Positions 1 to 13,560 of a stretch of 64,000 bases of DNA are shown here, piece after piece. Position numbers and translations under genes: made by a program. Position 1 is the stretch's first letter. Every line of letters begins with the position of its first letter. The stretch comes from Gorsachius magnificus. Lineage: Eukaryota > Chordata > Aves > Pelecaniformes > Ardeidae. Location of the stretch: contig CM067087.1 in assembly GCA_034008185.1 (NCBI GenBank), forward strand, positions 46,420,090 to 46,484,089. Reading direction: 5' to 3'. The notes under the pieces are model-generated. The model searched no databases, was not told the origin of the DNA, and saw only the letters and a list, made by a program, of their open reading frames with translations.

Positions 1-89
1 TTTTTTTTTTTTTCCTACACCCTCACCACCCCCCCTTCACTGCAACATTTGCTTTGGTGTTTAAGCACGTCCATCTGTAAATATATATA

Positions 90-182
90 TGGAGCTTAGG
101 GACAGGGTTTAGTGGTGGGATGGCAGTGTTAGGTTAATGGACTTAAAGCCTTTTGCTAACCTAAATGATTCTGTGATTCTAT
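90..182 (+). mobile_element. CR1 LINE, 3' tail fragment
   Basis: This is the 3' end of an avian CR1 retrotransposon. It contains the CR1-like phrases 'ggtttagtggtgggatggcag' (here 'tttagtggtgggatggcag') and 'aacctaaatgattctgtg', and it ends with the tail repeat 'gattctat'. It matches the reverse complement of the CR1 at 60781-60930 over most of its length, with about 14 bases missing in the middle. It is heavily 5'-truncated and non-coding. Confidence 0.85.
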
Positions 183-274
183 AAATTAATTAATTAGGAG
201 TGTGCAATGTAAAGTGAGGAAGTCATCAGTAGATGGCTCTGAATAGTGATAAAACTTAGAACTGGGATGCTTTT

Positions 275-330
275 AAGTCGCCTTCCTGTGCAGATCGCTG
301 GCTTGCTCATTTGTAAAACAAGGGTCATAA
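275..330 (+). mobile_element. MIR-like SINE remnant
   Basis: The order of words 'aagtc', 'cttcctgtg', 'ctcatttgtaaaac', 'gggtcataa' follows the core of an MIR SINE (aagtcacttaacctctctgtgcc, then ctcatctgtaaaatgggg, then ataat). No intact boundaries or tRNA-like promoter can be seen. The similarity is short and diverged, so the call is tentative. Confidence 0.35.
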
Positions 331-469
331 CATGTTCCTGAAGATAGGGATAATTAATCCAACTATGAAATACAGAATCTTACTAATCTTCAGCTGTGAG
401 GTACAGAGCAGGTACCGAATGTCTGGTTTTTAGGAGGGGCAAAGTTGTTTGTGGTGGTTTTGTGTTGTG

Positions 470-488
470 TTTTTTTTTTTTTTTTTTT
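470..488. repeat. Poly-T run (19 T)
   Basis: An uninterrupted run of 19 T follows a GT-rich stretch. It has no clear retrocopy signature: no polyadenylation signal in minus orientation lies just to its right. Confidence 0.9.
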
Positions 489-2529
489 CCTGCCAGCTGG
501 AGGTACAGTGGTGCCCTTCATGTTTTTACTGGGGCTTGACTTTTGGTGTGTGTTTGATGTATTGGAAGAAGTAGCTTTCTGGGACTATTTTTGCTTGATT
601 CCATGCTTTGTCTCTGTATTAACTGGTGTTGGGAATGTCAGTCATATTTGTTCTAATAGAATATGCCGGAACCTTCTATTAGATGGGCATGTATAGAGGG
701 GACCAGCTCTATGTTTATACCTTCTCTATAGGTTGTTGGCAATCCAGCAGCCACCGGGTCTGTGCAGGCATTGCCAATAGCGGGAATGGCAGAACGGTTT
801 CACGTTGCGGTGAGGAAATGGACTTTTACGGACACAAAATTTTGCGTTAGCACTAACGTGGAGCATGCACCGCAGCTTAGTTCACACGAGTGCTATGCTG
901 GCTGCCAGTTTCAGCAGGAAAACTGCTTTGTTGATATTTGTATTTTTGTTTGGACCTCTTGTAGCTTTGAAACTTACATATGTGTGTCCTTTTGATTGCA
1001 AACCAAACTACTTTGAGTCAAAATCTTCTAGGCATGATGTCTCTCCTCTCCCTCTGTCCACTTATTTTTCTCTTCCAAAAGCTTGGCTAAGATTGCTAGA
1101 GCAGTGAAGTAAGCACTTGGTTTTGTTCCTGACTTCTGCGGTTGGGTGTATGTGTGTGTTGGTATTTGATTTTGTATGTTGTGGGTTTTTTCTTTTTTTT
1201 TTTTTTAAAGTCAGTACTGGTTTTAGATTCAGGAGTTTTAGATTGCTAGAGCATGTCAGCATAAAAACTCACACCGACACAGCTATACTATTTAATGGTG
1301 GAAAAAACCCCGATTCCCTCTGTGCCCACCACGCACGTAAATCATCAAGTGAAGAAACGCTTTCCTCTCTCCTGTTTTTTCCCTCTGATTTTCTTTAAGA
1401 TTTTCACGATTCTTAACTGCGTTGCTGAAGTGGCTGCGAGTTGAAATCTGATGTGGAAATTGCCTCCATTGAGAAGTAACTCGGTGTTCTGTCTGAGTTA
1501 TGATCAGTTGAAAACAATGCACTCTCTTCTTGGAGCCTTAGCAACGTGTGCATTAAAGCACTTTGTTTCTCCTCAAGTACGCATCTACCGGTTCTGTCGG
1601 TTGTGTCTGCGTGGTTAACATCGCTGTGCAGGGAGGTAGGAAAGGTCGTCGTTCATTCTACAGTAGCTATATGCTTCCTGTAAAGCAAAAATCAAGTACA
1701 GCTCTTGCAGCCCAGGCTGAGTGCAGGAGAGCAGTTATTTTCTATGAGCCATCTACCAGCCATGGGATCTGGTGGTCAGCTGGAACCTAGCAGGGGGGGA
1801 CAAAATGTTAAGACTTGAATATCTGATAACGTAGTCAAGAAGTCGTCAAATAAAGCTTTGTGAACACTGTTCTGGTTTCTTGTACAAACACGCTTGCAGT
1901 TCTGTGTGAATATCTGAGAAGCACAGGAGCCGAGTCAAAGTGAGACTATGCTGTTATTTACTATTGATCCATTACTTGTGTTGAAGATTGATATCCTGAC
2001 TTTATTGACATTGGTTGTTGACCTCAGTAAGCCTTGACTTTTAACTCAGACTGGTTAACTCTAAACTCTCTAGCAAGTGCAGCATTCCTCCTTGACGCAG
2101 AGCCGACGGATTCAGCCATCGTGCCGTTCTTCTGTAGCTTCTGCTTGAAAATCAGTGGCAAATGCCTCCCAAGCACATGCGTGTAGGGAGAGGGAAATAT
2201 GTAAGGGTCACCTGGCAGGTTGAATTGGTCAGATCATTGGGTCTGTTCCCTTGTTCTCTTTTCAGTGTTGTTTTGGAGCTTCTCTGTTAACTGTTTTCCA
2301 TGTAAATATGGATTAATTTATGGGAAATCTTGAGGTAAATGTTGAATATGATCCAAGCTGTACATGACTGAGCAGAAAATGTACAGCCTCTTTGTATTTG
2401 ACATTGAGATCACTCCAAGAATCCTCTGTTAAGTTTAGGTGTTCATACCTGAAGGAGGATGTTAAAGTCAAAGAGAATTCAGAGAAGAACTGTAGGAATG
2501 AATAAGGGTCAAAAATAGCTCCTGAGGGA

Positions 2530-2888
2530 GAGATTGCAAGAGCTTAATATGCTAAACTTTATCAAAGAGAAAGGCAAGGAGGGGCTCGATTGCGATGTTT
2601 ACGTGTGTGCATTGGGAACAGAAGTTCTATAATGAAGCAGAAAAAGATGGTATAACAAGATCTGTCGGCTAAGATACAAGCCAGACACATTTGCAGTAGA
2701 AGTAAGAAATGCATCTTCAGCAACGAGGGCAATTTATGGCAGGTTATGGTAGGATATTCACCAAAGGAAAAATTGAAGTGTGACATTTTTCCTTTAAGGT
2801 GTACCTAAATAGAACTTAATTGCGGGCCTGTGTCCATGAGAGTAGATGATCGTAGTATTCTTTCTGTACCTAAATACATGAATCTGCA
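2530..2888 (+). mobile_element. Ancient, diverged CR1 LINE 3' region
   Basis: This segment aligns by eye with the 3' part of the older reptile/bird CR1 lineage, not with the young avian CR1s elsewhere in the window. Landmarks in order are 'atcaaagagaaaggcaagg', 'gatggtataacaagatc', 'gggcctgtgtccatgag', 'agtagatgatcgtag', and a closing 'aatacatgaatctgcat'. These correspond to the C-terminal end of the reverse-transcriptase ORF, then the 3' UTR with its 'agactagatgatc' and 'aatctatgaatctatg' motifs. Frame is lost through many indels. The left edge is approximate and the family match is from memory of the consensus, so boundaries could shift by tens of bases. Confidence 0.6.
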
Positions 2889-4724
2889 TAAAAAGAAATA
2901 GTAAAATGGGTTCTTCAACCCAGGATACTGTTGAAATTAGAAGAGAGCTCATAGTTAACCTGAGACTTTTAAAATGTCTAAAATGCTTGGGAACAATGAA
3001 CCTTGTCTTAGAAGTTCTGTACCGAAGATTGAAGATGGCCAAGTCATGTTGGCAATACAATTCTTCAGCAACGGGAAGATGTCGTTACACTCAATTTCTG
3101 TGTTAGGTCTTGGCCATTGTTTGTAAATACTGGATGAACATGCCAGTTGCTAAGATTCCTTAAAAGTTTTCATGAAAGTACTGTGGAAATAAAGATAGTT
3201 GAAGTCCAGAATCTGAGAAAAAGGTGAAACTAAAGAAAAGTAAAGAAATCGTGCTGTCATTGAGTAACTTTTCATAGAAGGGACCACTTGGGCTGCTTTA
3301 GAAAACTGCAGAGTACAACAGGCTGGTTAACAGAAGAGCCTACTGTGTGCATGTGGGAATTATTGGAGGGTTTGCAAGGAGGGATTTGTAGATCCTGCAG
3401 AGATTTTGGGGAAATCTGTGTTATAATGCATTATCTCCTGCAGTGAAGAGCCAGCAGGATCACTCTGAGATTTTTAGTGTGCTCACTTTTACATGCCTTT
3501 AGCAGGCGATGCTTACAGGTCTTAGGCTTAGTGGAATTGTAGGCAGCATAGGGAGAAATAAAAGAATTGTAAATCAGAAGAGCGATACCTCCTTTTGACA
3601 CTTAAGTTTGACAGGAAGAGCAGAAATCAAGCTGAAGTGCAAGTCAGATAAGATATGACTGTCTTGTATAAGCTTTTTGGAGAAGATCTCTGGAATCAGC
3701 CTTCAGTATGATGAGCGGATTGTCAAAATAAATGAAAAGGACCCAAGCAAGCCCACATCGCTCAGTGAAACCAGTCTTTTTGCTTAAATCCCTGAAGATA
3801 CTGCAGCGATGACCAGAGGACTGATTAGAAGAGCGTGGTTTGGTGAACCGAATCAAGTATGGACCAGGCGGTTATAATATTGCAGGAAAAATCTGTGGCT
3901 GGAAGGAGTTTTGAGAGTTGGAAGACGATCGTGCTTCTTGTCTCAAGTGAGAATATGAATGTTTCCAGAAAGTTTCATGGTACGTGCTGCAGAGAAAGCT
4001 AGATATTTGTTGTAGTGTTGATTAATGTAAGAGATGATGTCTGTAGAAGTGGTTTGTGGTTTTTTGTGTGTGTGTTTTTTTTTTTTAGGGCTCAGTCAAC
4101 AAATTCTAAGCTACTTGCTGTGCAATGAAAAGTATTTAATGGCTTAGAAACCAGTGGATGATGGATGTATGAAGTGCTGTTGAGAAAAAGAAAGGGATTC
4201 CAAATGCTGTAATTGCAGAAAGTCCTGTGTGAGTGCATGTGCAAGGTAGAGATGTTTGTGCATTGTTTTTCTCCTTACTGATAGCAGAAATTCATAGGTG
4301 TGTACATATTTTCCTTCAGGACTGTTTTGATTTTTTTTTAAATTATTATTTTTTGTCTTAAGTTTACGGGCATTTTATTTAATATTCTAAGTAGCTCCAC
4401 ACAGATTCTGCCTTTTCTACTTCATATTTACCTTCATGTTAGGGATTGCCTAAATTTATTTCAAGCTTTGTCTTTGTAATGGTGATAAAAACCTAACTTT
4501 TATGAAAGAAAGGAATATTTTTTTTTTTCGATGCATTGACTTAGACCTAAGGCTGTTATTAATATGCGTGATGTAAGGTGGTATAGGACAAGTTTGTGGT
4601 TTGAAAAGATTAACTTTGGGGAAACCATAATGTGAAGTATGGGTGTAGAGTGATGGGTAAGAAATTCTGAAAAAATTATTTGCAGAAAACCATGTGTATA
4701 CTGGCAATTTTGAAGTAGACTTGG

Positions 4725-4800
4725 GTATGTTTATCTACCCATTATATTCTTATTTTACGGATGAATATGCTAAGTGCTATTCAGAATTATTTGGCCATAT
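4725..4800 (-). mobile_element. MIR-like SINE remnant, reverse orientation
   Basis: The plus strand reads 'cattatattcttattttacggatgaatatgctaag' in pieces, which parallels the reverse complement of the MIR core (cccattttacagatgaggaaactgag). A degraded 'gttaagtgacttgcccaagg' counterpart follows. Divergence is high, so only the core is proposed. Confidence 0.4.
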
Positions 4801-6368
4801 GTTCCTGTTTTTATGGCACTTCATTTTGTGGGCTCTTTATATAAATAAAATTATTCTCTTCATGATGGCATGTAGTAAGAGGAAGAGAAAAGAATGTTAT
4901 TTCAAATGTTATACCTTTTGCAAAAGAGCAGATGGTGTTTGTATGTGGGGCTTCAAGTAAGTTTTACACTTTGAAGCTACTGCTTTATTCTAGGTTGTCT
5001 AAGTGAAATTAGTGTTTCTAGCTCTTCTGGAGCATATCAGGTTATATTACGCTTCATTTCAGTGGGTTTTAAAGTCAGCAAAGGCATGGAGTTATATTGA
5101 CCCTCTGTAGTTTTATTTCACTGTATTCATTGTATGGTATGGATTGGTGTCCATGTGCAGGCAAGAGCTGCTTGCTTAAAATTTCTTGTGTGCTGTGCTT
5201 TGGCAAGATGGGACTGAGGTGAGGCTGATGGTCTCAGGCTCCTGCATCTTCATTCATGCCTCTTTACAGACGAGCATAACGCTAGACTCTTGGAGCCTTT
5301 ACGGCTTCCTTCAGGCACCGTGACTTCGCAAAGCTGATAGCAGTTGCTTGGTGGTATTAGCCAGCTCCTTCGACGCCTTTGGACGCATCCCATCTACTGT
5401 CACCGTTGGCTCTCTACAGTCAATATGGCATGCTTTGTGGGCGCTAAATCTGATACAAAACCCCCCAGGAAAAATAGTTGGCAAATGGTTAATTTTCCTA
5501 TTTGTCTTTTAATGTGGAATTTGAAATCCGCTGGTCATGCCAGTTGTGGGGAAAAAATGAATTTGGCGGTAAAGCCTCAGAGGAATTCATAGATGGGAAC
5601 TGCAAGCTGCATTGAAACATTAAATTATTAAACATGCCTTTTTATAAATGTGTTCCAAGAGATTTACTTCTGTGAATTGCAAACATCGTGCTGGGTGAGA
5701 CTAAGGGCAGGGATTTACATTGTATTGCTGCCTAAATTAGTTAATTGTCTTGCACTATCCCCTTGCTTAGCTTGTTGTGTTTTTCTAATGACAATACTTG
5801 GGTATGTTAATAACTTACTTTGCTTGTGGTGATTTGCTTCAAAAAAACTTGGTTTTGGAACTTTTAGCAGGAACAAATCCATATGAACTCTGGCAGAGAA
5901 ATTATTTCTTGCATGAATATTTGAAAGCGTAATTAGAGGGCAGCAAAGAATACTGAACTGCTGGAGATACACACCTTATATCTACAACAAATAAAGGATT
6001 TTGCTGGGGACTTACAGAATTTTGTAATCTTCCTGTTGATGCTGGCTATTCCTGTGGGGAGCATTGCAGAGCATCTCCTGTATGAAGGAACGTTCTCTTA
6101 TGAGGAACCGGGAACCTCGGGGATCACCTGTACGTAAAAGTGAAACGTCCTGTGCCTCTGGCTAGTATAGTAGACTCTGATGCTGAATTATGGAAGCCTA
6201 TTAAAATACTAGTGGATTTACTGCTTTAGAGGTCTCTGAGAATACCTCTGCAAGAAAATAATTGTCAAATCAGGCTGCTGCTCCTCTTCACTCTCGTGTT
6301 AGTTGCGATGCGGTGCCCTCTTCTGCATTCTGTAAATGAGCTTGTAACAGCCCTTCGGACCATGCATC

Positions 6369-6391
6369 GGGGGGGGGGGGGGGGGGGGGGG
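6369..6391 (+). repeat. Poly-G run (23 G)
   Basis: Twenty-three consecutive G follow 'catgcatc' and precede 'agaaaagtt'. A run of this length can form intramolecular G-quadruplexes and is prone to slippage and sequencing length error, so the exact count should be treated with care. Confidence 0.9.
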
Positions 6392-9300
6392 AGAAAAGTT
6401 CTGATTACAGATGAAGGTAGTTACATGGTGTCAGAAACATGCTTCTGAAATGTTTATTTTTGTAGCGAGGTGCTGCATTACTGCATATTTTTACTGTATC
6501 AGCTGAGAATAAAGCTTATGCAATATTGTTTATATAAGTGCTTCCACAAGAGAGGCATATGTTGAAATACTCGGAGAAGCCTGGTCTTGTTTTCAGGCCA
6601 ACGTGTTGGCCCAGAGCTGATATGTGAGCATATGTTTGACATGCTGAACTATGGTTATTCAGTCTTCTTTCTCAGTCACAGACAGGCATGCAAAAAGTAT
6701 CCAGTTTTCTCCCCAGATGGAATGAGAACAAATGCAAAGATATTTTTAAATGGGATTGAATTCTTGTTTTCCTACCAGCTAATCACATGTATTAGATGCT
6801 TGATGAGTGTCTGCTATTTGAAAAACAGATACAACATGGGCAAGTATGTCTGGCACAAGCCAGATGGTTTGATTTTTGTCTTGATGGAAATAGTGGAAAA
6901 AATACACGTAGCGAGCGGAGAGGCTATGGAGAACATGGTGTTTCCAGGGGAGAGAAAAAAAAATTGCATCTCCTAGTTCTGATCAATTACCAGGCTTTGC
7001 AGTTTTAGGACAGAGCTCTTCTTGATTACCGAGTTGTGGCTTCTTTTCACTTCCTTCATCCACCTACTCGTAACGCTTTGAAAATGAGTATTTTGGGACA
7101 TGCTTGCTCACTTTCATCCTTGGTCAAAAAAAGGTTTGGTTTTTTTTCCTTCATGTTTTCTAACAGCTGTTTTTCATAAGCGTGCGTGTGCGTGAAAGTC
7201 CTCATCTCCCATGTGGTCTAGCTGGCTTTTCTGTGCTGTTAATACCCCACCATAACGAAAAGGGATTCAGCCTAGGCACTTCATTCTTGATGTATTTTGT
7301 ATGCCAGCACTTAAGTCTAGATTTTGAAGTTGAGTGGATAATTAACTTTGAAACTGTGAAAGTTTAAATTCACTAAATTTGCATGCGTATTTTACATGGG
7401 TTTCAGTTTTTAAACCAGTTCTAAAGAAGCTTCAGTTTTCTAGAGCAAATAAGGTCTGCTCTGCAGGAAAAAGTAAAATATATTTCAAGTGAATTTTTTT
7501 TATTAAAGTGAACGTTCAAAGGTCCAGCACTTCAGAACCATAAAGTCCCAGGAGCCACAAATTTGCCTGGGATGTGTGTTCAAACATAGGACACTTCTGT
7601 GGCGCAAGCGTGGAGTTTTATTTGGTGATTTTCTTTGTGAAGTTATTTTTTCTTTGTGCCATTTTCGTTGTAAAAAGAAACATACTGCTGTTTTGTTGAG
7701 TAATGTACAGATGGTTCTTGCACAAAAAAAAATTATCAATGTACCTCTGAGTATAGGGAACTGAAATGAAATATGCATTTTCATATATGTAGTGGTTATA
7801 TACTGAAGTACGTAAGCATACAAGAATTTACTGATGTATGTGCAATCTTGAGCAGACAGGCTTGTGGCTTCTGAATTTGAAAATAGTTCCAGAAAGGTTG
7901 TAGAGAATATTTATAGGAATTTTTCTGAGTTCCTATCCTAAGAGGAATAAATGTGTGTTTCTTAGGAAATGCATAGTTCGAACAATATTAAATTGTTATT
8001 TCAAATTATGTGACAGTAACCAGAGATGGTTTCCCTTTTGAAATGGGTGTTAGTGTTTCTCTTGGACACTGTATGAATAATGCTAAGATCGAAACACGTT
8101 TGTTGTTCAGTTGCTAGTGGGTCAGGGCTGATAGAGTTGTCTTTGGTGTGGTTTGGGACGAGATTGAGTGTCGTGGGACGGGGGGGGTGGGCGATGAGGC
8201 AGTCTTCCTTCTGGAAAAAGGGTTAGTGAATATCAAATTAGAATTATTGTAGATAAAATACTTGCTCTTGATGCTGCGCCTTAATGCAGAATTGGTTTTT
8301 GTTTGGTGTGTCGTTCAACTGTAAACGAGAGATTTAAACAAAACTCACTTTTGTTCCATCTTTCTCAAGATTAAATATATTTTTGAAAAATAATACTGAT
8401 GTATAAGGACTACTTTCTGCTCGTTGTTTGGCTTATTTGGTTTTTTTTCTTTAAAAATAAGTCTTTCTAGTTGTATCTTATGTTCCAAGTGGCAAAGCCG
8501 AAGTAATTTATTCCTTTTTCTAGCAGATACTTTGTGCGATTCAGTTTTCGAGTTCAATTCTTTCTATGTTTAACGGAGACACTTCTCTTTCTTTTTTTGG
8601 TTGAAAGGAGCTAATTAATGACGCTTCCTAGAAAGATGGGACAGGAGTGTTACCAAGAAAAAAAGGAGGGGGAAAAATTTTTCTTGACCTTTAGCGCATA
8701 ATTATTTTTAGTACCAGTTCAAAAGTCTGAAAATCACTGATGTCCTGAGAAGGCATAAAAGTGCCAGTGTAGAAGATATATCAAAGTAATTCAATTTTTC
8801 AGAACTGAAATAAATGTGATTTAAAGGGAAACTGTCAAGATACTTGGATCTTAAAACCACATTAGTGGAAATTTGGGTCTTATTCTGTTAGAAGGCTTGC
8901 ATTTTTGCTATTGGTTCCAGAATAAATTAACTGAAAGCTGTAGAAAAACTTTAGAGATTCTTATTACGGTGGTCCCCAAGGAATATTAATCCATTTATTG
9001 TTTATTTCGTGCTTTGGAGGAATTTCCATCTAGAAGCTTTTATTCAGTTACCTCGTGCAACGTGTAGTTTTCCAACCTGCTGTGTGACCGTACCTCTGTT
9101 TGAGGTGCAGATTTACACCAAGTTATACTGGTTTATGAAGAAAAGTGAGAAAACGGAATTTTCTTTGAAACCGTGTAAAGGAAATTGTCTTACAGTGATA
9201 CGAGACATGCCTCACAAACTGGCTTAAAATGCAGACTGACCCTTGTCCTGACTTGCTTGGAGTGGAAACTTGGGTGGATATTTTATGAACAAAAGGAAGC

Positions 9301-10185
9301 CAGCAATCTGGAAGGAGAAAAAAACTTGAGTAATTCACTGACAAAAATCTAGACATGGGATTCTTCTTCTCTTGGTTTAAATGACTCTTCCTAGGAAGGC
9401 TCTGTGTGCACTAAGAAGTTCCTTAATTTGCAGAAGCTAATGTAAATATTACCTCAGTCTTTCCTGGTAATCTTTTTTAAATCAGGGCTTTTTTTTAAGA
9501 CTTCATTTCCGATAGTCCTATAGGCACAGGCTGTACCATAACATGCAGTAGTGTGTGTGTGTGATTTCTGTTTGTTTCGGAATGCTTTTTAATCCTCATG
9601 GTCATAGATACCCGTCAGGGTCTTCGGAGGTCTGCGCTGTATTTTGTTAGGTATTGCAGCCGGTTAAAAATTAAAAGGAAGGGCCGATGAAAATTAATCG
9701 GGAGTACTTTCTGTGGACTCAGTACTGAGAGTCTGGTTTATCAGGGCTTCATAATAAGAACAGCAATACGAAGTACGGAGGGATTCAGTGTTTATCTAAG
9801 ATACTGTTAAGATGAGAGGTTGCTGGAGCTTTTCCAAAGGGTGCATTTTTGAAGGCTGTTAGCATTTTTGTAGTATTTGTGGTTTTTTACGTACTCCCTT
9901 GGCTGCGTCGCGTGGACTGAGCAGCGGATCAGACTTGAACAAAATAAATATACACAGCCTAAAACTTGCAGGATTTTGCAATCAGGCGTAATGTAGTTAA
10001 ACTGTTGGAAAGTATTTTTTTAAATAACGTGTCTTCCTTTAATGGATTATAGATTAACATTGCAAATATTTTTTTTTAAATAGCCTGCTACTAAAATACA
10101 TGCCTTAATTTGTAAACTTTTAAATTATTTTCATTAGCAGCCTAGTGTCTTTCCATTATTTAGATGTGAAAATCTGGACAAGATT

Positions 10186-10212
10186 CCCCTCCCCCTCCCC
10201 CCCCCCCCCCCC
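10186..10212 (+). repeat. C-rich tract ending in 16 C
   Basis: A cytosine tract interrupted by two single T and ending in 16 consecutive C (10197-10212), followed by 'agccactg'. On the minus strand it is a G-rich run able to form a quadruplex. No function is inferred. Confidence 0.85.
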
Positions 10213-12397
10213 AGCCACTGACCTTTTATTTCCTTTAGGCTGCTTCTGACATTGTTTTAAGCCCAAGTTTCCAGGGTGGGGACGTGTGGGTGTATTAGGC
10301 AAAATAAAAGACTTTACCTGGAGTGTGTAGCAATGCAAAATGAACCTGAGGTATCTGGTATCTGAGGTGCTAGGCTTTTGTAGTGACTGCTTTAGTCAAG
10401 CCAGTTTGGAGGCAAAGAAACTTAGATCTCTGGATTTACAGGTTGACCACCCATTGCTTAAGTCAGGGCTCTTGCTCAGCAAAGCATTTGTGTTTCAGAT
10501 TATACACTTCCCTCTGCTAATTCAACAAATGAATGAAGAATGTTTGCTGAAATCTCACTGACTACGCGTCTTCGTGAGCAGATAATTACTTTTTTCATGA
10601 ATAAATGTCTGCGGTCACTGGCAAACTCAGATGACTATAAATGCTTCACAAATGGCTAAAACAAAATATGGGATAGTCAGGGTTGCCCACTTAGTGCTCT
10701 GAACGCTTTAACGGGTCTGACTCTTCTTGGTTGAAGATCCAGAGCTGACGTGAACAACCCCAATTCTCACACGTGTGGGGGTCCCTTCCATGTAGTCCCT
10801 ATGCAGGTAGGTTGGCATGAGAGCAATACTTGTGTAAGAGCAGTACTTGGATTCTTGAAGTGAGTGTACTGTGCTAACGTGAGAGTACAAAACTTGCATC
10901 TTCTTAGGTCAGCAGGCATCAAAGGAATCTTTGTAGTTAATAGTAAAAGATGCTATGAGGAGCAGAGTGGGGTCTCTGTCTTGTTATGTAGAGTAGAATA
11001 TCACAGAATGGACTTTTGTAAAGGTTGGGCTACAATAACGAGTACCTAAGAAAAGTCTGAATTGTTGAAACACATTGTCATAGTGCGAAGCAAAAAAAAA
11101 AAAAATATCCAGCAAAGGAAGTTGGAATGCATTTTTACTGCTTTCTTTGCTTTATGAGTAGCTTTCTGAATTGGACTCCTAATGAGAATTTGTGAAAATG
11201 CTACACACAAGTAACAATGATTCATGAAAGTTTATTTCAATTTTATTTTTCCTGACCTATGCATGAGTTGATGAGCTTTAGGCAGGCCAAGGAAGTATTC
11301 ATACAGTTTTGGTTTTTTCTTCTAAAATTCAACTTGTACTATTCAAATTTTGTTTCCTTTTAACAAGCAGAGACCTTACTTAGCAGAGATTGCTAGAGAG
11401 CTGCTCTCCGCATATCTGTAACTCCTGCCCGTTCTCATCCAAACGTGGCTGTTAGACTTCTATGGTCGTGAAGTCAGACCTGCTGTAGATTTGGTAGTAT
11501 GAAGAGAATTAATTTGGTGGAAAGAAATGTACAAAAAGACTTGGAGCATTTTGTGCTGCTGTTTTGCCTCATGCAGACTTGACTAATACAAGTTAGTTGT
11601 GTCCTTTGTTGTTGTCCCCGCTATCACATGATATGCTTTGACTGGAACAAGTGGTCACTAACAGAGGTAAATTAATGTTAATCAGCTTATAGAATGAGTC
11701 CAATTTGAGAGGCGAATGAAAAAATGTAAAACCCAACCCCTATAAAGCAGCTTACAATAATATATTTATGTATTACTGAAATATAGTTACTGCAACCTAG
11801 TTCCAAGTTAATTGAAAAAATATTTTACTAGAATCAGAATTAAAATACCACGAGCAGAGCTAATATTTTATCTGAGTGGAAGTTATAGAATTCTGCAAAC
11901 TCTGTACGGTCAAACTAGCATTACATCCACAGACAGTAGAGCAGGATCGATGCCGTGCAGCCGTATTCCTTGCCTCTGGTGCTACCCAAGGAGGCTGCTT
12001 GATGCTCGGAGGCTGCAAGAGGCGCAGAGTTCCCCGTGCGCTCATTCTCTGGTGCTGCTGGATGTGTAAATGGGACCGGGAGATGTTAAAAGCAGCTTTC
12101 CAGGAAACAGAAAACTAGTAGCTCTGTCAAAGCTGGGGATAGGCTCTTGGGGAGCTCCACAGCTGACGAAATCTGTTGTTCTCTAGGCCGTGTGGCTATT
12201 GGAAATGTAGTCACAGACTTGAAGAAAATTGTTTCACCCCCTTTTTTTTAAGAACTGAAGGGTTTTTTTTCTTGGTTTGTAAATATCCTTTCTTCACAAG
12301 GAAGATGTCCAGAATATGAATATCTATCTAAACACAAGAGAGAACGAACTGGGATTTGGAAGATTTGATCAATATTCACATGCAGCCACTTTCCCCC

Positions 12398-12485
12398 TGT
12401 ATGGCCTTGGCCAGGGCTGCTTTTCTTTCCTGTGCTTTCATTTCCCTGCCTATAAAATGAGTCATGTTATGCTGCCTTTCTAAAG
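12398..12485 (+). mobile_element. MIR-like SINE remnant
   Basis: The segment has 'gtatggccttggccagg', then 'ctttcctgtgctttcatttcc', then 'ctgcctataaaatgagtcatg'. This follows the MIR order: 'gtgaccttgggcaag', 'ctctgtgcctcagtttcc', 'tcatctgtaaaatgggg'. It is the best of the MIR-like candidates in the window. Ends are eroded and no flanking duplication is visible. Confidence 0.5.
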
Positions 12486-13560
12486 GAACGGCAGAAATTG
12501 CAATAAAACCCAGTCAATTAGATCTAAGAATTATAGTGTTGTACAGTCATATGACTTTAGAAACCTTATTATGTCACTCTAGTTATCAGCCAAAATTGTA
12601 ATCTCATTGAATGAACGATGAAGCTTATTCTCAATGGCAGTCAATGTATCAAGAATGAAATATGTGGCAAGACAGTTGCTAGGATAATAAATGCTTGAAA
12701 ATACAATTAAGAAAGACGGCAAAGGCAATATAAATAAATATGATTTTGTTTCTTTGTGCGCTGAGGTCAATGATCGCAACAGGCCTGCGCTTCTTTGTAC
12801 CAAATATTCATGGTTTGAATAGGAAGGCTAAAACTGGATAATTATGGAGGCAATGACATGTTTTGTCAGGCTGTCTTAATATCCTTTGGGCTGTAACTTA
12901 ATGCTGATCTAGTAGTAACAACATCATAGTGTCTCCAGCTTCACGTGAACCGTGGTTTCTGATCGATGATAATGCATTCCACCGTGACTTATGCTTCTCG
13001 TGTACCAGGCTTTAATGTGTTCTTCAACTTCCCCTTGCAATAGATCTTCTAGCATAAGCTCTTAACTAGAATAACAGTAATGGAATTTTTTTTTTTTTAT
13101 AATGAGGAAAGCTCTGCAGATATTCACAGCGTGTCACATAGAATTCTTGTGTCAGGTTTGCTTGGGGGACGGGTATTTTTGGTCAAAGATAAATGTCACA
13201 AAATGGATCTTCCGGCATAAGGATGCTTTGGTTCATCACCGGAGGCAGAACAACTTAAATACAAATAGCATTTTTGGATCTGTTTGTGTTCAGTTAGATA
13301 TTTGTATTCTGGGCATTGTTCTTGTGAACAGAGGATATTTGGGGGGAGGGGAAAAAAAAAACAAACCACTTAAACCAAAACCACTTAAACACTTAAGACA
13401 TAGGAAGTGTTGTTCCAGAATGGGTCACTGGGAGGAGCTGTTTGTTACAGCTTCTGTGCATTAAATCAGCAGCAAAGGAATGATGAGAGAGTGGGAAGGT
13501 GGTGTGGAGCCAAGCATACTTTGTCATGAGTGGGGATTACTCTCCTTCAATAGAAAGTGA

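Larger units (their letters stand above)
183..2529. other. Non-coding stretch, mostly unique sequence
   Basis: No gene is recognised. It holds the MIR-like remnant at 275-330 and T runs at 470-488 (19 T) and 1193-1206 (14 T). The 14-mer agattgctagagca occurs twice, at 1090-1103 and 1240-1253. Open frames here are 60-93 codons and have no domain, conserved motif or coding bias that I can see. Confidence 0.7.

Noticed and set aside
5265..5300. 'tttacagacgagcataac' as a reverse MIR core
   Set aside because: Too short and without the neighbouring MIR blocks.
6587..6976. 129-codon frame following an acceptor-like sequence
   Set aside because: TTG start, no donor at its end, no known domain. The acceptor-like tract alone is weak evidence.
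10990..11030. 'atcacagaatggacttttg' as a CR1 minus-strand tail
   Set aside because: Only about 12 bases agree with CR1 and the adjacent 'ggttggaaggg' block is missing.
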